A program made the position numbers and the translations under genes. A model generated the notes under the pieces. The model was given only the letters and a program-made list of their open reading frames with translations. It was not told the origin of the DNA and ran no database searches. From positions 62,001 to 126,000 of the forward strand of contig ONKA01000010.1 of assembly GCA_900318265.1 (NCBI GenBank): a stretch of DNA of 64,000 nt, given 5' to 3'. Source of the DNA: an uncultured Bacteroidales bacterium (GTDB lineage Bacteria > Bacteroidota > Bacteroidia > Bacteroidales > F082). Positions 1 through 8,787 of this stretch are shown here, piece by piece (position 1 is the stretch's first letter; every line of letters begins with the position of its first letter).

Positions 1-380
1 TTTATGGCACAGGGCTCTCGCCCTGCCTGCTGATCATCCGCGACCGTAAATCCGAAGCACACCAAGGCAAGGTGCTGATGATTGACGGCTCGAAGATATT
101 GACCCCTCAACGCGCTCAAAACATCTTGAGCGATGACGATATTGACGAGTTGTATCGCCTCTATACTGCCTATCACGAAGAAGAAGACAAATCCATCGTG
201 GTAAGCTTGGCCCAGATAGCCGAGAAGGGATACGACCTCTCACCCAACAAATATGTGAAATACCACAAGGAAGCGGTGAAACCTTATGCAGAAGTGTTGG
301 CTGAGTTTAAGGCCGCTTACCAGCAGATGGTGGAGGCCGAAGCCAAGTTCCGTGAAATCCTTAACCGTGAAGCCGTATGA
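1..380 (+). CDS. hsdM: Type I restriction-modification methyltransferase subunit HsdM, 3' end only
   Basis: The frame is already open at the window edge (reading from base 3: YGTGLSPCLLIIRDRK) and ends at TGA 378-380, so this is the C-terminal ~125 residues of a longer gene. The segment YGTG...C-L-L-I-I...KVLMIDGSK is the last conserved strand block of N6-adenine methylases of the HsdM type, followed by the helical C-terminal tail that contacts HsdS. The stop overlaps the next start by four bases (ATGA), implying translational coupling. What is odd is that the next gene contains a complete HsdM domain of its own, so the operon carries two different M subunits. An internal GTG at 72 is not a credible start because the conserved block begins upstream of it. 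The HsdM assignment is firm; the upstream catalytic half is outside the window. Confidence 0.88.
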   Translation, partial: YGTGLSPCLLIIRDRKSEAHQGKVLMIDGSKILTPQRAQNILSDDDIDELYRLYTAYHEEEDKSIVVSLAQIAEKGYDLSPNKYVKYHKEAVKPYAEVLAEFKAAYQQMVEAEAKFREILNREAV

Positions 381-3079
381 CACAACAGATTAGTTTAGAC
401 GAATTGGAGCGATACCTCTGGCAGGCGGCTGTCGACCTCAGGGGACAGATTGATGCCGCGGCATACAAGGACTATATCTTCCCGTTGGTCTTCTTCAAGC
501 GCATCTGTGATGTGCGCGACGAGGAGTACCAGCATTATGTGGACGAAGGCGGCGAGGAGTATGCCGAGATGATGATACAAGACTCGCCCATACAGATTCC
601 CGAGGATGCGCATTGGAGCAAGGTCTTCAATGTGACCGAGAACATTGGGCAGGCTTTGGTGGATGCCTTTCGCCAGATTGAGAATGCCAACCCAGGCAAG
701 AAGATTGACGACCGCATCGTGGGTGGCTTGGAGGGTATCTTTGGCGACAAGGCCATTTGGACCAACAAAAACAAGATGCCCGATGCCACCATCCGCAACC
801 TGCTGAATAGCTTCAATAAGCTCACGCTCTCGTTGGCGGCTTGTCCTGCCGACGAGATGGGCACGGGCTATGAATACCTGATTGGCAAGTTTGCCGACGA
901 CGCTGGCCACACCGCACAGGAGTTCTACACCAACCGTACCGTGGTGGAGTTGATGGCTGAAATCCTGCAGCTACAACCCCACGAGAGCATCTACGACCCC
1001 ACTTGCGGCTCGGGTGGCATGTTGATAAAGAGCCTGACCTATCTGAAAGAGAAAGGCGAGGAGTGGCGCGATGTAAAGGTCTTCGGCCAGGAAATCAATG
1101 CGGGCACAGCTGCCATTGCGCGTATGAACCTATACCTGCATGGCATCCACGACTTCTCCATTGTGAACGATGACACCCTACTGCGCCCCGCCTTCACCAA
1201 AAACGGCCGTGTGCAGCAGTTCGATGTGGTGCTGGCCAATCCGCCGTATTCCATTAAAACTTGGAACCGCGAAGCATTTGAACACGACAAATACGGAAGA
1301 TGCTTCTTGGGTGTTCCTCCACAATCAAGAGCCGACTATGCTTTTATTCAACATATATTGGCTTCTATGGATGAAAGAAATGGACGATGTGCGGTGCTTT
1401 TACCGCATGGCGTTCTGAACAGGAATGAAGAATCAGATATTCGAAAGAACCTTATCCAACTAGACAATATTGATGCTGTGATTGGGCTGGGCAGAAATCT
1501 GTTTTACAATTCGGGCTTGGAATCATTTATATTGGTGTGTAGCAATAGAAAACTGGCAGAAAGGAAAGGGAAAGTGCTTTTTATTGAGGCCGAGAACTGC
1601 ACACATAAAGACGGAAAGCAAGCCTATCTTCATCCAACGGACATTGAGAAGATTATGCATGCATACAATAATTTGGAAGATGAAAACGGATTCTCAAAAT
1701 GGGTGAAGAATGAAGATATTGAGGATGGAAACCTTAATATCAAACTTTATGTGAAGTCTGAAAACAAGAGTGCTACGGATTTTGAGAGAAGCATCGTTGA
1801 ATATGAAACACAACAAAACGAGCTCGCGAATGCTTTAAACGCTTTTGAATTGTTAGAATCTGAACCTTGCGAAATGGAGAAAGTCTGTGGCAGTTATCTT
1901 AATATTGACAAGTCTTTATGGAAAACGGTAAAACTTGGAGATGTAGCCTACGAATACGCCGCACGGATTGAAAACCCTTCTGAATCAGAGTATGATTTCT
2001 TCATCGGTTCCGATTGCATTGGCCAGTATGATTTTAGAATCAACAAGAAAAGTCCAGCAGACCTAATCACATCTGCACAAAAAGAATTCAAAAGTGGTGA
2101 TTATCTATTAGTACGTAGGAGCTTGTATGGGAGCGACTTTAGGGAAAGAGCTCCGCGTGCAGATTTTAGCGGTTGTTGTTCTGCTGATATACTTACCATT
2201 CGTGAAAATCCAGAGTTTATAAGCGATGGTTATTTGATTTGTGTGTTATATAGCCGAAGGTTATGGGATTTCATCGTTTCCAATTCTTCAGGTGGCTTAA
2301 CTCGTCGTATAAAATGGAAGCAATTAGCAGAATTCGAATTTCTCTTACCACCAAAAGAGCAACAAAGGGCTTTAGCCGATAAACTTTGGGCTGCTTACGA
2401 GGTAAAGCAATCCTATCTCCGTATGATTGAAGCCACCGAAAAAATGGTGAAATCGCAATATATAAAGATGTTTGGAATAGCAGAGGATAATTGTTCAAAT
2501 TCTGTTCCATTTGCTAATTGTGTATTAAATATGATGAAAGGGCCGTTTGGGAGTGATATAAAGAAGTCATTATATGTACCAAAATCAGACCGAGCATATA
2601 AAGTATATATTCAGATTAATGCAATTAATAAAGATGTCACATTAGGCAATTACTATATTTCAAAGGAATACTTTGACTCAAAAATGTACAAGTTTGAGGT
2701 CAAACCAGGAGATTATATTATAACATGTGATGGGACATTAGGACGGTATGTTCGGCTTCCAGACAAAATCGAGAAAGGTGTTATTTCCGCATCTCTGCTA
2801 CGTCTTACACTCAAAGGGAATATATTGCCTAATTATTTTGAATATCTTTGGGATTTTTTTATGTTGCCGACATTACTAAAAGAGGTAAGGAACACTGCAT
2901 TACAGCATCTCCCATCTGCAACAAAGATTGGAGAACTGATAATACCTCTCCCAAAAATATGTTTGCAACAACAATTCTCGGAGATTGTTAAACAAGCCGA
3001 AAAATCCAAGACTGAGCTTCGCAAATCCATCGACGCGATAGACAAAGTCATCAAATCACTCATTAACGAAAACTTATAA
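377..3079 (+). CDS. Fused type I methyltransferase-specificity protein (HsdM-HsdS)
   Basis: A 900-residue protein joining a modification subunit to a specificity subunit. Residues 1-130 are the HsdM N-terminal helical domain; SAM motif I is D207-PTCGSGG and the adenine-methylase motif IV is N288-PPY291. A linker near 475-510 leads to two target-recognition domains typical of HsdS: TRD1 from about 512 (KTVKLGD) to 690, a central helix around 695-730 beginning PPKEQQ, TRD2 about 735-870, and a final C-terminal helix. It should methylate adenine in a bipartite site and guide HsdR. It overlaps the preceding hsdM by ATGA. Base composition drops sharply just after NPPY (about 55% G+C in bases 1081-1140 against 33% in 1681-1740 by direct count), so the 3' two thirds, including the specificity part, look recently acquired or exchanged. 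M-S fusion is directly visible; target sequence cannot be inferred. Confidence 0.92.
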   Translation: MTQQISLDELERYLWQAAVDLRGQIDAAAYKDYIFPLVFFKRICDVRDEEYQHYVDEGGEEYAEMMIQDSPIQIPEDAHWSKVFNVTENIGQALVDAFRQIENANPGKKIDDRIVGGLEGIFGDKAIWTNKNKMPDATIRNLLNSFNKLTLSLAACPADEMGTGYEYLIGKFADDAGHTAQEFYTNRTVVELMAEILQLQPHESIYDPTCGSGGMLIKSLTYLKEKGEEWRDVKVFGQEINAGTAAIARMNLYLHGIHDFSIVNDDTLLRPAFTKNGRVQQFDVVLANPPYSIKTWNREAFEHDKYGRCFLGVPPQSRADYAFIQHILASMDERNGRCAVLLPHGVLNRNEESDIRKNLIQLDNIDAVIGLGRNLFYNSGLESFILVCSNRKLAERKGKVLFIEAENCTHKDGKQAYLHPTDIEKIMHAYNNLEDENGFSKWVKNEDIEDGNLNIKLYVKSENKSATDFERSIVEYETQQNELANALNAFELLESEPCEMEKVCGSYLNIDKSLWKTVKLGDVAYEYAARIENPSESEYDFFIGSDCIGQYDFRINKKSPADLITSAQKEFKSGDYLLVRRSLYGSDFRERAPRADFSGCCSADILTIRENPEFISDGYLICVLYSRRLWDFIVSNSSGGLTRRIKWKQLAEFEFLLPPKEQQRALADKLWAAYEVKQSYLRMIEATEKMVKSQYIKMFGIAEDNCSNSVPFANCVLNMMKGPFGSDIKKSLYVPKSDRAYKVYIQINAINKDVTLGNYYISKEYFDSKMYKFEVKPGDYIITCDGTLGRYVRLPDKIEKGVISASLLRLTLKGNILPNYFEYLWDFFMLPTLLKEVRNTALQHLPSATKIGELIIPLPKICLQQQFSEIVKQAEKSKTELRKSIDAIDKVIKSLINENL

Positions 3080-3089
3080 TAATACAATT

Positions 3090-3344
3090 ATGGATATCTT
3101 AGATGTATTAAAACCAGAAATTGCCTTTGATGGATGGGCTGTAGCCGTTATAGTTTTCATACTATCATGTTTGGGTATTGGAGTTTATAGATATGTGACA
3201 AAGAACAAGATTTCACAGAAACAGAAATCAGGTTCTGATTCTGAACAAGAACAATCTGTTGCTTCATCAACACTTAAAGACGAGAACAATATTTCTCAGT
3301 CTCAGAAGGCTGGCAATAATTCAAAACAGAAACAAACAATTTGA
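3090..3344 (+). CDS. Small single-pass membrane protein with C-terminal Q/G/S repeats
   Basis: 84 residues. A single hydrophobic segment spans about residues 16-36 (WAVAVIVFILSCLGIGV), with a short acidic N-terminus and a basic YRYVTKNK stretch just after it, predicting N-out, C-in topology. The remaining tail holds two copies of a 16-residue repeat, residues 41-56 and 68-83, with pattern SQxQKxGxxSxQxQ. The same repeat opens the next protein. The gene lies 10 bases after the HsdM-HsdS stop and ends two bases before the next ATG, so it belongs to the restriction operon. It is A+T-rich like its neighbour and unlike hsdR. I do not recognise a family. The repeat pattern suggests a beta-solenoid or amyloid-like interaction tail that pairs with the downstream protein; that is inference. 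Confidence 0.75.
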   Translation: MDILDVLKPEIAFDGWAVAVIVFILSCLGIGVYRYVTKNKISQKQKSGSDSEQEQSVASSTLKDENNISQSQKAGNNSKQKQTI

Positions 3345-3346
3345 GT

Positions 3347-4432
3347 ATGGGTATTTCAAAGACAACTCAAGAACAGAAAGCTGGTGATAACTCATCGCAG
3401 TATCAGCAGATTGGTGATGATTCCAATCAAATAATAATTGAGAATCAGACGAACAATTATAGTGTGAGTGGTTTAACACCTACTGATATTGTTGCCTTTA
3501 CGACTACGCTTTCAACACAAGTATCAAAACAGGCATTATCCCTTTGTACCCAAGTATCCGAAGATATTTGTGTTAGCAAAATGAGAGCATTTGAGTCTAA
3601 ATGGAACCCTGTCCTAACAAAGATGGATGGGATATTAGATCACTTTATTGATCCTAAGTTTCAATTCATGTTAAGAGACGCATATATATCTTCGGCAAAG
3701 AGTTCTCGAGAACAAGATTTGGATATGCTTACCCAATTGTTGGTATGTCATGTTGAAAAAGGAAAAGATATGAAAATTGATGCCGGCATAAATAGAGCCA
3801 TTCAAATTGTAAATGAAGTAGATAATGATGCTTTATGTGGATTGACAATAGTTACCTCACTTTTGAATGTTGTGCCTGCTGATGGGGATATTTATGAAGG
3901 TTTGAAGACAATGAATGATTTATATACAAAACTGCTTTATACAGAATTGCCAGTTGGAGTTGATTGGATAGACCATTTGCAAATTCTAGGAGCTGTAAAT
4001 ATTCAAACAGGTCATTTTCACAAGTTGGAGAAAATTCTCTGTGATAGTCTTGATGGTTATGTGTGTGTTGGAATTAAAGAAGGTTCAGAGGAGCATAAAG
4101 CTGCGTTAGGCATATTAAAAGATAAGGGTTATAACCCAAGTGTCTTGATGAAAAATGATTGTTTAGATGGTTATTTGCGGCTTAAAATTGCCGAAAAAAG
4201 CAAATTGAAACCAGAATTAAAGCCAATTCTCGGATATTATTCTAAAGACAATTCTCTGTTAAAACAAGTGGAATCTAGATTTTTGGAGATTTGGGATTCT
4301 AATAATAATCTAAGAACTATTAGGGAATGGTTTAATAACATTTCTATTTGGTTTAGAATCTCAAGTGTAGGTAAGGCATTGGCTCAAACCAATGCAAAAA
4401 GATGTAGATTGGATTATCCGGATTTAATATAA
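3347..4432 (+). CDS. Restriction-operon cargo protein with N-terminal Q/G/N repeats (possibly LPO_1073/Vpar_1526-like)
   Basis: 361 residues from ATG 3347; an in-frame TTG at 3341 overlaps the upstream stop and is less likely. Residues 6-21 match the 16-residue repeat of the preceding membrane protein (TQEQKAGDNSSQYQQ), followed by a partial copy at 22-29 and an N-rich stretch. From about residue 42 (GLTPTDIVAF) the protein is an alpha-helical domain with no enzymatic motif I can see, ending in a moderately conserved-looking C-terminal lobe. From memory it resembles proteins annotated LPO_1073/Vpar_1526 family, which also start with GDN-rich repeats, but I could not verify this. It sits between hsdS and hsdR sequences, a place where type I loci often carry extra anti-phage genes. 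A role as soluble partner or sensor for the membrane protein is inference. Confidence 0.7.
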   Translation: MGISKTTQEQKAGDNSSQYQQIGDDSNQIIIENQTNNYSVSGLTPTDIVAFTTTLSTQVSKQALSLCTQVSEDICVSKMRAFESKWNPVLTKMDGILDHFIDPKFQFMLRDAYISSAKSSREQDLDMLTQLLVCHVEKGKDMKIDAGINRAIQIVNEVDNDALCGLTIVTSLLNVVPADGDIYEGLKTMNDLYTKLLYTELPVGVDWIDHLQILGAVNIQTGHFHKLEKILCDSLDGYVCVGIKEGSEEHKAALGILKDKGYNPSVLMKNDCLDGYLRLKIAEKSKLKPELKPILGYYSKDNSLLKQVESRFLEIWDSNNNLRTIREWFNNISIWFRISSVGKALAQTNAKRCRLDYPDLI

Positions 4433-4461
4433 ACACAAGATTTAACATAGTGATTAAAGAT

Positions 4462-7419
4462 ATGCCATACTTTAACGAAGACAACGTAACAGAGCAGATG
4501 TGCATCGAGGTGGCCAAACAATTGGGCTACACTTATGTGGAATCATCGGAATTGCGCGACGGCGAATCAACGGTCATCGTGGATCGATTGCTGTATGAGG
4601 CACTCATTCGCATCAATAACATCACTGGGGAAGAGGCCATGACGGTTATCCATAAGGTTCGCACCCGCATTGCTGCTGGCATGGGCGGCGACATCATCAC
4701 CGCCAACCAGAACCTACGCAAGCTCTTCTTTGATGAGAATAGTTTCCCCTTTGGCAAAGATGGCGAGTATGTCACTATCAATTTCTTCGATACTAACCCG
4801 GCCACGGCAGCCAAAAACAACAGCTATGTGGTGACTAACCAATGGGAATATCCCAAGAGTTCGTATGCTGGCGGCAAACGGCTCGATGTGGTGCTGCTCA
4901 TCAACGGCATCCCAATGGTGATAGGCGAGGTGAAGACCGCCGTGAAATCCAGCGTCACCTGGGCCGATGGCGCCAAGGACATCATCGACTACCAGAAGTC
5001 GGTGCCCGAGATGTTTGTGCCTAACATCCTCAGTTTTGCCACTGAAGGGAAGGAGCTGTATTTCGGCAGCATAGGCGCACCTTTGACGAAATGGGGTCCA
5101 TGGTTTGCCGACGAAGCACGCAAGCACGGCACCTTGGCCGATGTGAAAGCCAACCTGATGAGCCTGATCGCCCCGCTGCGCCTGCTCGACATATTCCGTT
5201 TCTTCTCAGTCTTCACTACCGATAAGAAGACCTCCAGAAAAATCAAGGTGGTGTGCCGTTATCAGCAGTATTTTGGCGGCATGGCCATCGTTAACCGTGT
5301 CATGGACCGTACCAAGTCAGGCTTAGGCCCGAAGAAGGGCTTGATTTGGCACTTCCAAGGCTCGGGCAAGTCATGGCTGATGGTGTTTGCCTCCCAGATG
5401 CTGATGAAGAAGCAAGAACTGAACGCTCCCACGGTGGTCATCGTCGACGACCGTCGCGACCTTCGTGCTCAAATCACTGGTGACTTCACCCGTGCCGAGA
5501 TTCCGAACTTGGATTTTGCCTATACGAAAGAAGAACTAAAGGCTTTCTTCCAGCAAGACCAACGAAAGATATTGATCACTACCATCTTCTTGTTTGGCGA
5601 CATCAAGCAATCGCTCAACATGAGGGAAAACATCATCGTTCTGGTGGATGAAGCCCACCGCACACAGGAGGGCGACCTCGGTGAGTGCATGCGAACGGCA
5701 TTGCCCAACGCCTTCTTCTTCGGTTTGACGGGTACACCCATCAACAAGCGCGACAAGAACACCTTCAAATGCTTTGGTGCCGAAGAAGACCATGGAGGCT
5801 ATATGTCGAAATACACCTTCCAAGACTCCATCGACGATGGTGCCACGCTCGAACTCAACTTCCGTGAGGTGCCCGTGCAGCTGCATCTTGATGAAGCCAA
5901 CTTGCAGGCCGCTTTCGATGACATGGCGCGTGAAAACAACCTTACCGATGAAGAGAAAGACCAACTGACACGTGGCACCAAAGTGGAGGCTTTCTTTACC
6001 TCGCCGAAGCGTATCCACGAGGTGTGTGTGAACATCGTGGAACACTACCGCCAGTATGTGCGACCGACAGGTTTGAAATGTCAGGTGGTGGTCTTCAACC
6101 GTGCTTGCTGCGTGGCCTATAAGAAGGAGCTTGACATGCTGCTGAAGGATAGCGGCGACGAGACCGCCATCGTCATGCACACCAGCGGCGACAAGGCCAA
6201 CGAATATGAGGAATACAAGTTGACCGACTTCGAGCAGGAGAAACTGCTGGATAAGTTCCGCGACCCGTTGTCGCCATTGAAGTTTGTCATCGTCACGAGC
6301 AAACTCTTGACAGGATTTGATGCTCCGATACTGCAGTGCATGTATCTCGACAAGCCCATGAAAGACCACACGCTGCTGCAAGCTGTTTGCCGTACCAACC
6401 GCGTCTATGAGGCGCGCAAGAAGTGCGGAATGATTGTGGATTATGTGGGCGTCTTCGACAACTATGCCAACGCTCTCCGTTTCGATGAAGAATCAGTGAA
6501 GACGGTCATCACCAACATCAATGAGATCAAGGAAAGGATTCCGGGCTGGATGCAAGACTGCCTTGACTTTTTCCCTGGTGTCGACCGTTCGGTTGGTGGC
6601 TTCCAAGGCTTGGAGGATGCGCAAGAAAAACTGCGTGATGAGAATGTGAAGACCCAGTTTGCGGCGCATTACCAAAGGTTGCACAAAGCTTGGGAAGTGG
6701 TGGCACCCGATAAAGATATCCTGCCCTTCAAGATGGATTACATCTGGCTGAGCCAAGTGTTCGAAAGCGTGCGGCCGGTGACGAGTACGGGCAACCTGAT
6801 TTGGTCCATTCTCGGTCCCAAGACTATCGAACTGATTCATGAGAATGTCACTTCAATAGATATTGGCGAGACCATTGAAGACTTGGTGGTCAACAGCCGC
6901 ATCATCGACGAATGCATCAATGATGAGTCAAAGCGTAACCGGACCATCGTTGAGATTCAGAAGATGCTGAAGTTGCGCCTCGGCAACCAAAAGCACGCCA
7001 ACTCGAAGGAATTCAAACAACTCAGCGAAAAGCTGAGGGAACTACAGGAGCGGTTGCGCCAGCAACAGATTGACAGCATCCAGTTCCTGAAAGACCTTTT
7101 GGCCTTGGCCAAGGAAGTACTCGACACAGAGCAGAAGCTGGAGCAGCCCCAAGACAAGCGTCAGCAGGCAAGAGCCGCCTTGACGGAGCTCTTCGAGAGC
7201 ATCAAGACGCCTGAGACGCCCATCGTGGTGGAAAACGTGGTAAACGACATCGACACGCAAGTGGTCGACATCGTTCGTCGCTTCAACAACGCCTTCAAGA
7301 CGATCACAGGACAGAATGAAGTGCGCAAGATGCTCCGTTCCATCCTGTGGCTGAAATACAAAATCAAGGACAACGACGTCTTTGAGAAGGCTTATAAATA
7401 TGTGGAGATGTATTATTGA
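4462..7419 (+). CDS. hsdR: Type I restriction endonuclease subunit R (HsdR)
   Basis: 985 residues from ATG 4462; a GTG four codons upstream (4450) is possible but adds nothing conserved. It cleaves unmethylated DNA after ATP-driven translocation in complex with HsdM and HsdS. The PD-(D/E)xK nuclease is visible as D142...E156-V-K158 (IGEVK). The SF2 helicase motor follows: Walker A G300-SGKS304 (FQGSGKSW), DEAH box D396-EAH399, motif III GLTGTP, motif V LLTGFDAP and motif VI QAVCRTNR. The C-terminal helical region (about 800-985) should bind the methyltransferase core. Length is normal for the family. Base composition is G+C-richer than the two cargo genes immediately upstream, supporting their separate origin. 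It is the last type I subunit of the operon. Confidence 0.96.
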   Translation: MPYFNEDNVTEQMCIEVAKQLGYTYVESSELRDGESTVIVDRLLYEALIRINNITGEEAMTVIHKVRTRIAAGMGGDIITANQNLRKLFFDENSFPFGKDGEYVTINFFDTNPATAAKNNSYVVTNQWEYPKSSYAGGKRLDVVLLINGIPMVIGEVKTAVKSSVTWADGAKDIIDYQKSVPEMFVPNILSFATEGKELYFGSIGAPLTKWGPWFADEARKHGTLADVKANLMSLIAPLRLLDIFRFFSVFTTDKKTSRKIKVVCRYQQYFGGMAIVNRVMDRTKSGLGPKKGLIWHFQGSGKSWLMVFASQMLMKKQELNAPTVVIVDDRRDLRAQITGDFTRAEIPNLDFAYTKEELKAFFQQDQRKILITTIFLFGDIKQSLNMRENIIVLVDEAHRTQEGDLGECMRTALPNAFFFGLTGTPINKRDKNTFKCFGAEEDHGGYMSKYTFQDSIDDGATLELNFREVPVQLHLDEANLQAAFDDMARENNLTDEEKDQLTRGTKVEAFFTSPKRIHEVCVNIVEHYRQYVRPTGLKCQVVVFNRACCVAYKKELDMLLKDSGDETAIVMHTSGDKANEYEEYKLTDFEQEKLLDKFRDPLSPLKFVIVTSKLLTGFDAPILQCMYLDKPMKDHTLLQAVCRTNRVYEARKKCGMIVDYVGVFDNYANALRFDEESVKTVITNINEIKERIPGWMQDCLDFFPGVDRSVGGFQGLEDAQEKLRDENVKTQFAAHYQRLHKAWEVVAPDKDILPFKMDYIWLSQVFESVRPVTSTGNLIWSILGPKTIELIHENVTSIDIGETIEDLVVNSRIIDECINDESKRNRTIVEIQKMLKLRLGNQKHANSKEFKQLSEKLRELQERLRQQQIDSIQFLKDLLALAKEVLDTEQKLEQPQDKRQQARAALTELFESIKTPETPIVVENVVNDIDTQVVDIVRRFNNAFKTITGQNEVRKMLRSILWLKYKIKDNDVFEKAYKYVEMYY

Positions 7420-7454
7420 TAATCATGAATGAACAAGGATAATCTTTTGACATT

Positions 7455-8708
7455 ATGAGTCAACAACTAGTATTTCATGGTCTTTGGCATGTGCCAGAAG
7501 GTGTGCAACGTAGGAGTGTCGAGTCGCGAATGGGTACTCTTACTATTGAAGATGATGGATCGGCAAAACTGGAAATCTATGTCGTTCAAAGAAAAACCCC
7601 AAGCTTCCAAACATATAATCATTACGATGTTATTTGGGGTGATACGGCAGATGGAATAAAAATAACATTGTTCGGGGCATCATCTATAGATGATATGAAT
7701 AGGCCCGAATTATTCTGCGTGGGATATAGAATATCAAAGGTCTTTATGGGTGCGTTTTTGCGTACGGGTAACGAACCTATGTTTGACTTATGTGTTTTAA
7801 AGTATCCTTATTTAAGGAATTGGTCATTTGATGATAATTACGGACGATTGCTACGTGAAGAATTCAGTCAAAGCAACAAAACGCTGCTTTCTGTTAATCT
7901 TGACAATAATTTGCATCTTCAAATACTTCAACATTGCGATGTGTTGAGCAATCAGTTCGAGCAAAAAACTACCCACTATTCTTTCGTTACTCTCCAGGCC
8001 GCTGGACTGCTTTCGATGAACCATTTCATAGATTTAGTTGGTGAAATTTCTCAATTCCTTTCATTTGCCTTGTTTTCACGGCAAATTCCATCGGAAATAC
8101 TATTGATTAGAAAAGGGGAGTGTCATTATAATAAATTGATATTCAAGAAGAACGGTTTTTCGGTTGATCCGGGTAATTATGCGCTCATTCCATTCAAAGA
8201 TTTATATGAGAAGATTCCTGTAGTTATAAAAACATGGCATGAGCAATATAATCAATTGTCGCAGATATGCCATTATTTACTATCAACCATACAATACGAT
8301 GAATTTGATGCGCCTGATTTTTTAATTGTTGCTCAAGCATTAGATGGGTTTCACAAACGCTTTCTTAATAAAAGGAATGGCAAAGACATAAAACAATACC
8401 AGCATCAAATTGATATGATGTTGAAACAGTTTGAAGATGTTGAGGCCGTCCAGAAATGTCATATTGACAGTGCAGTGTTGGCAAATACTAGGCATAAATA
8501 TACACATCTGTATCCAGATGAAGAGGATAAAGATAACGTTGAAAAGGGATATGGACTTTTTCGTCTTACTCAGAAAGCGAAGGTTCTCCTAACCTGTTGT
8601 ATTCTTGAATTATTGGGCTTTTCTCATGGAGAAATAGACCTTTGCTTTAATAGTTCAGTTTTTAAGGAAGTGATTGATATGATTGATTTGGAAAATGGCG
8701 ATAAGTGA
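7455..8708 (+). CDS. ApeA-like HEPN-domain anti-phage protein
   Basis: 417 residues. The N-terminal part (about 1-190) has the layout of the ApeA N-terminal domain: a GLWHVPE-type opening, then GTLTIEDDG with alternating strands, and later LRNWSF. The C-terminal part is helical and contains R346-HKYTH351, an R-x4-H motif in the position and context (LANTRHKYTH) of HEPN ribonucleases of the ApeA type. ApeA proteins are known abortive-infection effectors thought to cleave RNA after phage sensing. The gene starts 35 bases after hsdR in the same direction and is A+T-rich, so it is probably a separate defence cassette co-transcribed with or inserted behind the restriction operon. The family call rests on motif layout rather than a search; catalytic residues are present, so it appears intact. 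Confidence 0.78.
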   Translation: MSQQLVFHGLWHVPEGVQRRSVESRMGTLTIEDDGSAKLEIYVVQRKTPSFQTYNHYDVIWGDTADGIKITLFGASSIDDMNRPELFCVGYRISKVFMGAFLRTGNEPMFDLCVLKYPYLRNWSFDDNYGRLLREEFSQSNKTLLSVNLDNNLHLQILQHCDVLSNQFEQKTTHYSFVTLQAAGLLSMNHFIDLVGEISQFLSFALFSRQIPSEILLIRKGECHYNKLIFKKNGFSVDPGNYALIPFKDLYEKIPVVIKTWHEQYNQLSQICHYLLSTIQYDEFDAPDFLIVAQALDGFHKRFLNKRNGKDIKQYQHQIDMMLKQFEDVEAVQKCHIDSAVLANTRHKYTHLYPDEEDKDNVEKGYGLFRLTQKAKVLLTCCILELLGFSHGEIDLCFNSSVFKEVIDMIDLENGDK

Positions 8709-8732
8709 TGTTATGTTATAGTGGCTAAAACG

Positions 8733-8763
8733 TTGCTATTATTAAAGAAAAACACTAATTTTG
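8733..8763 (+). promoter_or_regulatory. Bacteroidota-type promoter of the exonuclease VII-like gene
   Basis: TTG at 8733-8735, a 20-base spacer and TAATTTTG at 8756-8763 match the -33/-7 consensus TTG-N19-21-TAnnTTTG. It places transcription start near 8768, downstream of the in-frame TTG 8761, so translation must begin at ATG 8788. Confidence 0.75.
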
Positions 8764-8787
8764 TCAAATCTATTCAACGCCACACTC

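Noticed and set aside
3320..3360. Programmed -1 frameshift joining the two repeat proteins
   Set aside because: The repeat continues across the junction, but no classical slippery heptamer or stem is visible and a normal ATG lies two bases after the stop.
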